A stretch of 64,000 nucleotides of DNA, from the NCBI GenBank assembly GCA_018136815.1, contig CM030931.1:8606557-8670556 (forward strand). Reading direction: 5' to 3'. Position 1 is the stretch's first letter; each line of letters begins with the position of its first letter. A program made the position numbers and the translations under genes. Under the pieces are notes generated by a model. That model did no database searches. It was not told the origin of the DNA and was given only the letters and a program-made list of their open reading frames with translations. This DNA is from Isochrysis galbana. Its lineage: Eukaryota; Haptophyta; Isochrysidales; Isochrysidaceae. Of the stretch, positions 56,301 to 64,000 are shown piece by piece.

Positions 56301-58528
56301 GCGATAGCGCGCAACTACACGATCCCCAACTTCCAGGACGGACCTCGACTTCCATCTACGCGTAACCAGTAGGAGCCAACGCTTCCGTGGATCCCTAGCG
56401 GCCGCGGCGCGCCGCAGCTCTTGCTCCTTCAAGGCATCAAAAAGAGTCTCGAACGACAAGGCGGAAAGGCGCTCCACGGTGATGGTGAGGGGTTGCCTCA
56501 CGAGCCGGTCGTAAGTGCGATGTAGCGCTACAGGGAAGTATGTTTCCCATTTGGAGATCATCTTCTTCTCGGGTGGCCGAAAGTGGTTAAAAAGATGAAG
56601 GCAATGGTTCGAGTCCACACCCCCCGGCAGGTTGATGTTCAGGTCCGAATATTGCTTAGCCAACACAAGAATCAGACCCGCGGAGTCAGCGCGCTTGCGT
56701 GCCTCCTCCAGGGCGCCACCCCACTCCTCTGGCATTCCTTGCAGGTTGCCCAGGAATTTGACATTGCGAGCAGGATTCGACGAAAGTTGCTTGCGCCGAA
56801 CCAAAAGGACTTGCCCGCACATGAAGGAGAGCCGCATGCCGCGATAGTAAATATATTTTCCATCCTCTCCCAAGAAGTTCCTACTCTCCCCGTTTCGAGG
56901 CGTGGGCTTAATCATATTGCCTGCAGGGGCGCTCGCAGCGCTGCCCGCACAACTGCCCACTCCTATCGGCGGCCGAGCAATTTTTTTCGGTTTGCTCGGC
57001 TTCGAAGGCTGAGGCACAACTGCTTCACCCAGGATCGCGTTGTAAGGGATAGTCGAACCGGCGGGAGCTTCGGGAACGTATCCCAAGAGGCGAGCGATAG
57101 CGCTTGTGTGCGAGCGAGATGCTGCCATCTTGATGGGCTGCCCGCCACGCGGCTGCGAGTGAGTCAGTAGGTTTTTGAGGTGGAAGATAAGTCCGTATCT
57201 GTCACAACCGATAGTCTCACAACGAGCACAGCCTTCACCGGCATATCTCTCGCCCTCACTCGGAATCACCGCAGTGAATTCACGCCTCCAAACTCCCGAG
57301 ACGTCTGTGAAGGGCGGCCACGTGCGATCCAGCTTTTCTTGCAGACTGACAAGGCGCTGTTCTGGCGTCTTGGAGCTGCGTCCGCCACCGCTTGCGAATG
57401 GCTTACTTGGGGCAGGCTTCGAATGGTTCCTGAGGCCGGCCCCTGCGGCACCGAAGGTTGCTAAGGACTCCGCTGCACTGACTGGACCGCCAGCCACGGA
57501 GCTAGTCAGTGGGGCGGGATATGCTGCCAGAATATCGCCCACATCCATCGGTCGCCGTTCTGACGACGGGGATTTTGACTGCGGTGACAGTAGAACTGGT
57601 GTGGCCTCACTCTTCACAAGCAGCGAGGGAGCAAGAAATGAGGAAGGCTGAGCTTGCTGTGACACCGAACCACCCTGGGGATTCGAAGCGCCCCATGCAA
57701 CGGGAGGAAGTCGAACGCCACCCGGTAGCGTGAAGAGGGGGGATGACTTCTCGCGCGGCGCGGGTGAGTATTCGTATCGGTAGAAAAAAGTGTCGGATTC
57801 GTCAAGGAAGCTGGCGTAATTGGGGACGTCAGATGCGCACAGGACACGCGCTGGGCGGATGAGCGCATCCGCCGAAAACTCATCCACCTTAGAGGCACAG
57901 AGGTAAACCTCTCGCTTGTTGTCTGCGCACCTGAAAGTCAGGGCAGGCGCATGATGGTCCGCAACAGATCAGGGCCAACACCCTGGCACGATGTGCACAT
58001 GGACAGTATCTCAGACCAATCCTTCCAATGTGCCTCTGGGAGCAAGGCGAGCAGGCTTACTCTGGGAAGGCGTGGTTGGCCGATGGCTCCAACTCGGAGT
58101 GGCGGTAGAATCGCCGTACCCCTATCCAGCTCTCGACCTTATCGTTCGCGCCGATCCGTGGACGAATTTCCTCGATCCGAGCGAGCCATGGGGCAGCCCC
58201 GGGGAACGGCTGAATGTACACAGACTCAAAGACAGAATACTGTTTCCCACGGACCTGAAACGGGCGCCCAGGCGGAAGGAGCGGCTGGGCGGGCTCAGAT
58301 GAAGCCCAACTAGCCCTCTGTACCTCGCGCGATCTGGAAAGTCCAGCGGGGCAGAGCCCTGGCAGGTGGGCAGTCGGGGGGGGGTGCACTTGCACCAGGC
58401 CGCAACAGGCCGCTATTTCCTCGCCATCCCTCTCGGCGCGTGGCGTGCGTTTGGGCGTGCGTTTGGGCGTGCCTGTCTGTCGCATTGCGGCTGTGCCCGC
58501 TTACCTCCACAGCATTGCTCGCGCTCAT
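50349..58528 (-). CDS. Giant BAH-Tudor-ZZ-PHD-JmjC (KDM3-like) chromatin protein
   Basis: Exons 58528-58505, 58254-58061 and 57930-50349 join in phases 0 and 2 to 2599 residues (MSASNAVE then VRGKQYSVF). Domain order: BAH at about 9-130 (VYIQPFPGAAPWLARIEEIR, WIGVRRFYRHSELEP, CADNKREVYLCASKVDEF). Cys/His module A at 290-355 (CARCETIGCDRYGLIFHLKN). Tudor at 605-660 (VLEVGDRVVARYRDGREWYR). A ZZ-like cluster at 872-902 (CDVC...CEWEVCLSC). Module B at 985-1050 (CAVCNVLGCSMYGRVFHQKN). PHD at 1200-1255 (CFCDT...CDSCARWCHGEC...CPLC). A very acidic stretch to about 1510. Three SH3/KOW-like repeats near 1765, 1925 and 2025. JmjC at the C-terminus with iron ligands His2378, Asp2380 (HCD) and His2498 (AGCPHQV), plus KVALDFVSPEN, as in KDM3/JMJD1 H3K9 demethylases. 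The overall layout is unlike any KDM3 I know. Confidence 0.88.
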
Positions 58529-58616
58529 GCCTCGCGGCCGAGCTCTTGCCGGCCTGCGCCGCCCCCCCACCCCCCACCCCACCCCCCGCCTCCTCCGTCT
58601 GTCCCGCTCGCGCGCT

Positions 58617-58646
58617 CGGGGGGGGGGGGGGGGGGGGGGGGGGGGG
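58617..58646 (+). repeat. G29 homopolymer upstream of the JmjC gene
   Basis: About 29 consecutive G on the + strand (C on the gene's strand), 90-120 bp upstream of the start codon, within a wider purine-rich stretch to 58790. Confidence 0.8.
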
Positions 58647-58790
58647 CTCTCTGCAGAGAAGCACACAGAGAGCGCCTGCCTGCCAGTGGGGAGGGGGGCA
58701 GGGGGGGAAGGCGGGGGGGAGGGGGGAGGGGGGAGGGGAGAAGGTGATAGGGGGGGCCGGGAGGAGAGGAAGAGGGGGCGATCACCTCTT

Positions 58791-59307
58791 GGCGGCAGAC
58801 CATCATGCCCCCCCACAGCAGCTGGCGCACTGAGGCGAGCTTCTCATAGCGAGCAGCCGGCATTCGCCGGCCACTACAAATAGATTAGGGTGGGACTCTT
58901 CTCCGTGGTCGAGAGAGACCCGTCTACTTAGTCCTTAGTAGTAGCCTAGATGGTAGATGGGACATACGGAATTACCGGCCTCAGGCCAAATACATAGGTA
59001 TTTCATTGTATTTTGGAGGCCCCCAGGCCCCCTGTCTTGACGGGTCGCCAACTACAGAGCGCCCGCAGGGCGCGTACGTAGTACGTAGCGCGCGAGCAGC
59101 GAAATGAGCGAGCGAGCGCGGGGCCGGCCGCGGGCGCGGGGGCGCGGGGCTGCGGCAGTGGCAGGCAGAGAGGCGGGTGGGGGTGGGAGGTGGGGGTGGG
59201 GGTTGGTTGGGGGGGGGGGGGGGCTCTAGGCTCTGGGTTCTTCTTAACAGTATAATGTATATAAGAATCTGCAATCAAACAGCATTGTTGTATTATTCAG
59301 GCCTTTT
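58791..59307. other. No gene seen
   Basis: Intergenic GC-rich DNA with a G-run at 59208-59222. No frame or repeat recognised. Confidence 0.4.
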
Positions 59308-59700
59308 GTAGGGCGGTCAAACAGGGACTTTTTAACGACTAGTAAGGGTTGGGCTGCATTTTTTGACCGTGGCGCGATGCCCAATAAAAAACCTCCCGGG
59401 GGGGCTACCTGACGCTACGAAAATCTTCGCCAAGAAATGGTGCGATTCGCCCCCCCTCTCTCCCCCTCCGTCACGCGCCCTCACGCTCTACCCGTAAAGA
59501 ATTGGTGGTCGCGCCCGCGGGGGGATCGGTTCCTTTATATCTAAGCTACATTCGGCATTTGATTCCCGCCCGATGCAGCGCCGTGTCGGGCTGCCGACAG
59601 TCCGACCACCCCCTGACCCTCTGGCATCATGGCCCGCGCAGCCCACCCAGCGCGCAGCGTGCCCGGCATCAGTTCGAAGTTGGCCGTCGGATCGTCCGTC
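59308..59700 (+). repeat. Family W, copy 3 (longest)
   Basis: GGGCGGTCAAACAGGGACTT to CGATGCCCAATAAAAAACC (as at 155-245), continuing through CTACCCGTAAAGAATTGG, TTTATATCTAAGCTACATTC and CGATGCAGCGCCGTGTCGGG (as at 42300-42480). It unites the two partial copies into one element about 390 bp long and may extend into the transposase-like region that follows. Confidence 0.8.
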
Positions 59701-59979
59701 GCCCCGTCGCTCTCTTGTCGGCATTCTCTTCCTTGTTCGATCTGTCAGCAGGTTCCTGTGCGTTCCGTGATAAGGATACGTTAGTGTGGAGAGTGTTGAC
59801 GTGAGTGTAGTGTCATCTCGTCGGTCCATCGGACTCTGGCCGTCTGTCGTCTGTCGTTCTTCGTTCGTCGCTCTCGTTCTCGTTCTCGTTCCCGTTCTCG
59901 TCCCTCGTTCTCAACACTACCTCAACACCAAACCTCACCAATCCCTCAGCCCTAGCCTATCCATCCCGATCCGCCCAGC

Positions 59980-61387
59980 CATGTCCGCTCCGTCGTCGCG
60001 CTCGCCCTCGCCCAAGCCCGTCCTCCCGCCTTCCTCTGCTGAGGAGGTGGTCCAGCCCGTCATTCCATCACTCCCGGCCGACAAAGGTTCAATGCCCGCG
60101 ACGCCTGTCAGCCCGCTGCCTGCCCGTCGCTTGCGCAAAAGTTCTTACCCCTCAACCCACCAACCACCCGCCGACCTACCCACCCTCACGCACCCTCAGG
60201 TGAGGAGTTCTCGACTTCGAACTACTGCGTGTCGTTGGACCGGGGCTACGGCCATCTTGCCGCACAGGATGCACTTCTAAGCAGGGGAATCTTCAGCAAC
60301 GCCATCATCCAGAGCAACAAGGTTGGGCTGCCCAGGCGCTTCATCGCCTTGCTCGCAGACGAACTCGGCAAGTGTGGGACTGCCACCGCTGGTGGTGCGC
60401 GCGATGCGGAAGGTGCAGATGGCGGCGTGCGGGTGACAGGCCAAAAGAGGAAGGTGCCGTGCACGCACGGCTGCGACGCTGCGGACTGCAACAAATTCAG
60501 CTGGACCGCTGTGCATCGAGGCGCTTACGAGCTGTGCTTGTGGCAACACGCCCAGCTAATCCTCTCCTTCGGCAACTTCTTTTCAGCAACAAGGTGCGGC
60601 TTGCTCGCTCGCGGCTCGCACGGGTCCAAACTCTCACATTCCGTGTGGGCACCGGAGAGCATTTGGCACTACAATGTGCAGGGAAGGAGCGCGACCGACG
60701 GCCACGATCAGCAACGAAAGAAGCTGTCCCTCGCTTCGCGACGTACCGTAGCGGAACTAAAGGCATTCTCTTTGGCATCGACGTTGCGTTCACAAACGGG
60801 TTCACGATGTGGCACTTCCTGGGTACCAAGGCGTCGCTGCCGTCGTCCGAGATGCGGCACCGCAGCAAGGTGAGCACCCGCAAGCAAAAGCCGCCACGTA
60901 CGCCGCATGCCGCACATGCCCGAACTCCAGGCCTGCCTGCACACAGTGTTTCATGACCATGCATCCCGTGCACACACAGGTGGAGTTCTGCTTGCAGTGG
61001 GCGTCGAGCATTCTCGACGCCACGCCCCCCCTCCGCAAGCGGAAGCCGGCTGGATTGTGCATCATGAAGGCAGGGGCAGGGATGATAAACTCTGACGACT
61101 ATCTGAGCCCCGCCTCCAAACACGTTCAGCGGCGCGCCGAGCACGAATTAGTGGACATGGGCAAAGTTGCCCTCGAGCTGAAGGAGCTCAACCGGCGAGG
61201 CGGTACGCGCGGTCCTCCGAAGAAAGCAGTGCGCGTGTCCTGTCTGAAAGGTGTCTGTGGGTATTCCCAGTGCGCCATAGAGAAGCCCAAACGCCCCCAA
61301 TTCAAGTGCCTTTCCTGTCGCGACGGGGTTGGCGCTTACTACCACATCCCGTGCTTCTTTTGTTGTCACCGGTGCGTTACCGAATAG
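59980..61387 (+). pseudogene. DDE-transposase-like relic with C-terminal Cys/His cluster
   Basis: Several frames in succession suggest one decayed transposase. 59980-60200 reads MSAPSSRSPSPKPVLPPSSA. 60229-60600 has CTHGCDAADCNKFSWTAVHR. 60745-60870 reads FATYRSGTKGILFGIDVAFT then NGFTMWHFLGTK, resembling the late helix of piggyBac/IS4-type enzymes in protists. 60880-61387 has CRTCPNSRPACTQCF and FKCLSCRDGVGAYYHIPCFF, a zinc-binding tail like that of piggyBac-type transposases. A catalytic DDE set could not be placed, and the frame changes near 60600 and 60880 are either introns or damage. The superfamily call is tentative. Confidence 0.42.
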
Positions 61388-62451
61388 TTGAGGGTTTTCT
61401 GCACGTTTTGACCAATTTCGTGATTTCGCCAACTTTGTCACTCTGAAATCCTCTGATGACCTCATCCCTAGCTCATATGGTGCATAGGGCATTCTATCCT
61501 GCCTATGTGCATGGGGCCCAGCAGCAAATATGTCAGCCTCTGGCCCGTCTAAGCCGACTCCCGATGCCATAAATTCCATTTATAAGCACGTACTAGGGTT
61601 AAAAGTTTTTTTTGGCCGCGCGGGAAGCGCAATTGCGAATGGGGGTCGAGGTCGAGGCAGGAGCGCCCGGGAGGGCGTCCGTCCGAGGACATGAGAGTGC
61701 CACGCTTGTCCCCTTTACCTACAGCAGATACTACTGCGAGTAATTCTATTTACCGCTTCTTGGTGAAAGGAAAAGCGAACGAAGCAAATGGAAAAGGAAA
61801 GCACTGCTCTCACGTCTTTTGTTTAACCAACTAATCCCTTCAAGTCGTGATTTAGTATGATGCTGTTATCGAGGCGGTGGTCCAGCGGTGGTTCCACCAT
61901 CCAGAAAAGACAAAGAATGACCAAAAGCAGTTTGCCTCTCTTGTAGATGCGAAAAAAGGCGAGCCTATCCGGTGTGGCGGAAGGGTTGGCGTACGACAAA
62001 GACAAGATTTCAAAACAAAGGCGCGGCAGCACCGGGGAGCACGCTCAGGTGTTGCTGAAAACCATGCCAGCTGATGAATACATTGAACAGCTCATATAAG
62101 TTTGCCTTCAAGTGCGAAGGTGAAGCTGGCGCCACGGTGAAGATGCCGCCGGTACAAAGGCAGGTAACCTTTACTTTACGCGCAACACGCCGTGCGCACG
62201 GGTGGCAAAGTGATCAGGAGGCGCGGCAAATTGGAAGGGCAAAGAGATTCAGACCAGCGTCACTGTCTTCATGACAAGATGGCATGGGGGAGGGATAGAG
62301 CACTGTCCTCGTCCCTGTGGCAAGTTGTGGCCAAAAATAAATGGCGGCTTTAAACGTAAAGCCAGTGAGCCAAGGAGATGCTTCTAGATGATTTGATCTG
62401 AAGATAGTGCGACTGCCGCGTGGGGGTAAAGCAGATGCACCACGACATTGC
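61388..62451. other. No gene seen
   Basis: Intergenic DNA 3' of both neighbours. TTAAAAGTTTTTTTTGGCCG at 61599 is an inverted match to the family H lead (AAAAAACTTTTAA). Otherwise nothing. Confidence 0.4.
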
Positions 62452-64000
62452 TCACTGCCTTGGGCGACGTGGTTCGTGCAAGTGGTGCCACGGCTCACGG
62501 ATGCCGGAGCCGTCCGACCGGAAAATAGCTGGTTGCATGGACTCATCCTCGTGACATAGAGACGAGTTGGAAAAGTGCGCCATGAGCGCGTCCTTTCCTT
62601 GGATTCGTGCGTAATTGATCTGCGCCACTTTGTTTGAGCTAAACCGGCTCCACTTCCGACCGTTGAATTCCTCGTAGAACGCAGGCAGGCTTTTGTAGGA
62701 GGTGAAGTTGATAAATGCATAGCCCACGTTGCACTTGTTCTCAAAGTCGATAGGCAAGTAGACAAGATCAAACTTTCCCGCGTGATTGGCGTCCATCAGA
62801 CAAAGTAGCGTCTTCTGCGAGAACATGTTGGGGATGTTGCGCATCATCACCGTGGTGCGCCGGTCCTCGCCCGAAATGACCTTGGCTATATCAAAGGTTG
62901 TGTTCGTCAGGGTGCGACGGTCTCCACCACGTTGGTTGTGCCTGTGCCGACGGCTATGATGCGAATCGTTGCCATGCGACGACTCGGATGAAGACGAGTG
63001 CTCGGACGCTGCGTCAGAATCAAAGCGGGTCTCGGAGAGAGCTCGATCGAGTGCCGCTTGTATGTTGCTCCCTCGGAATCCGGATGAGCCGTTGCGTGCT
63101 GGATGAGAAGGTGCGCGCGATGAAGCAAAGGCATCTTGCTCGTACATTGCCCTGACCTTGTCAAGTACTTGCAAGACGGCGGCATGTTCCCCCGTGTGCC
63201 TATTGGGCTCTTGAGCTGGGTTGGAGACTTGCTGAGACCGTTGGCTTGTAACGGAGGCTTCGAATGCATGCAGAACTTCGGGGGGGGGCGCAGCGTTGAC
63301 TTGCTGCAAGTGTGCCTGGGCAATCCATACCCATGCCTGGTGCAGTTGCGCCGGGGTGGGACCACCGGGCGGCAAGAGTGGCGCCTGCTGTTGAGATGCC
63401 ATCGGCATGGGTGGATGGGGTGCTATCGGCATGGACTGCTGCGGCGCGGGCGGCATTTGCATTCGACTTGGCATATGTTGCGTGGGATGGACATGCGGCG
63501 GCAATTGTGGTGGGGGCGGTATCTGCTGTAGGGACTGCATATGCTGAGCGGGTTGCATCTGCGGCGTGAGCTGCCTCTGTTGAGGGTTCTGCATCTGCTG
63601 CTGCAGCATACGCCAATCGTACGGATTATCTGGGCGACCCATAAACATGTTGTCCCGATAAACGCGGTCCAGCTGAGCAGTCAACTGCGCATTGAGGCGG
63701 GATTCAAGAACAGCTTGCGCCTGGGCCTCAAGAAGCTCCTGCTGGAGGTCATGTTGAGAAGGGTGTGGAGGCACAGGGCCCTGCCCAGACGGCATCCGGT
63801 GTTCCCATGCTTGCTGGGCGGAGTGGGACGGCATAAGGTCCTGCCGGAAGCAGTTGGGATCCTCGTTACCACCCAGGGTCTGCTCGGAAGGGTTGAAAGA
63901 AGCAGTGGTGGCGTTAACTTTCCCATAGGGCGGCAGCTGAGTTCCGTCTTGCGGTTGCGTATAGTGAGACAGCTGAGCCCTCTCTTGGGGAAGTGACAAA
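62452..64000 (-). CDS. Mei2-like RNA-binding protein, 5' end cut by the window
   Basis: 515 residues are visible; the frame is open at the window edge, so the N-terminus is missing. A long Gln/Pro/Met-rich region (QQQMQNPQQRQLTPQMQPAQ) is followed by an Arg/His/Ser-rich linker. The Mei2-type C-terminal RRM (RRM_2) is at about 375-475: TTVMMRNIPNMFSQKTLLCL, FDLVYLPIDFENKCNVGYAF, INFTSYKSLPAFYEEFNGRK and SNKVAQINYARIQGKDALMA. These are the family's characteristic RNP-like segments. Mei2 proteins are RNA-binding regulators of meiosis or growth in fungi, plants and protists. The intact stop after RRPRQ defines the 3' end. Confidence 0.92.
   Translation of the reverse strand, partial: LSLPQERAQLSHYTQPQDGTQLPPYGKVNATTASFNPSEQTLGGNEDPNCFRQDLMPSHSAQQAWEHRMPSGQGPVPPHPSQHDLQQELLEAQAQAVLESRLNAQLTAQLDRVYRDNMFMGRPDNPYDWRMLQQQMQNPQQRQLTPQMQPAQHMQSLQQIPPPPQLPPHVHPTQHMPSRMQMPPAPQQSMPIAPHPPMPMASQQQAPLLPPGGPTPAQLHQAWVWIAQAHLQQVNAAPPPEVLHAFEASVTSQRSQQVSNPAQEPNRHTGEHAAVLQVLDKVRAMYEQDAFASSRAPSHPARNGSSGFRGSNIQAALDRALSETRFDSDAASEHSSSSESSHGNDSHHSRRHRHNQRGGDRRTLTNTTFDIAKVISGEDRRTTVMMRNIPNMFSQKTLLCLMDANHAGKFDLVYLPIDFENKCNVGYAFINFTSYKSLPAFYEEFNGRKWSRFSSNKVAQINYARIQGKDALMAHFSNSSLCHEDESMQPAIFRSDGSGIREPWHHLHEPRRPRQ

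Noticed and set aside
61823..62274. Short frames between the transposase relic and the Mei2-like gene
   Set aside because: Under 70 residues, no motif and no splice partner.
1..64000. CRISPR arrays, bacterial operons, rRNA or tRNA genes
   Set aside because: No regularly spaced repeats, no ribosome-binding sites with tight gene spacing, and no cloverleaf with a convincing T-loop/anticodon arrangement were found.

Overview
The window is nuclear DNA from a repeat-rich, GC-rich eukaryotic microbe. The genes have short GT-AG introns (39 to about 520 nt) and one GC-AG intron, lie on both strands without operons, and encode eukaryote-only families: a RING-BRCT protein, KDM3- and KDM8-type JmjC proteins, a Mei2-type RRM, a STE20-like pseudokinase and COA5/PET191. 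Propionyl-CoA carboxylase, algal-type hAT, Copia and tyrosine-recombinase elements, and GC-rich low-complexity DNA point to a unicellular protist. A haptophyte or another secondary alga is my best guess, but no marker gene settles it.

Layout. 1-2600: a decayed hAT transposase and repeat fragments. 2684-7150: an iron-dependent alcohol dehydrogenase converging on a diverged G-alpha-like protein with a very long C-terminus. 7151-9470: repeats, ending in a Copia LTR just upstream of a KDM8-like JmjC hydroxylase (9470-11314). 11315-17690: mostly repeats, plus an ARGLU1-like coiled-coil protein and a Myb fragment. 17914-20055: a STE20-type pseudokinase behind a second LTR. 20056-26171: repeats, one unknown two-exon gene and a tyrosine-recombinase relic. 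26798-27843: an AIG1/FAR-17a membrane protein. 29286-29519: COA5/PET191 behind a third LTR. 32807-34411: propionyl-CoA carboxylase beta. 37635-39605: a probable mitochondrial membrane protein. 40838-41152: a small Tudor-like protein. 43085-44140: an internally deleted Copia element. 44206-46459: a compact BRCA1/BARD1-like RING-BRCT protein. 47469-49013: a cysteine-rich gene whose start codon lies in a repeat. 50349-58528: a 2599-residue BAH/Tudor/PHD/JmjC protein. 59308-61387: a repeat and a DDE-transposase-like relic. 62452-64000: a Mei2-like RNA-binding protein cut by the window edge.

Functionally the set combines chromatin and DNA-damage proteins (KDM3-like, KDM8-like, RING-BRCT), mitochondrial metabolism (PCCB, COA5, probably the ADH) and signalling (G-alpha-like, pseudokinase). 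No pathway cluster is evident.

Three things stand out. First, a dispersed element family (called H here) has boundaries and ORF starts marked by short AT-looped hairpins that keep their shape but vary in sequence. Second, all three Copia LTRs sit 100-230 bp upstream of, and in the same orientation as, a cellular gene. Third, the giant JmjC protein has an architecture I do not know, including a duplicated cysteine-histidine module and a tripled SH3/KOW-like module.
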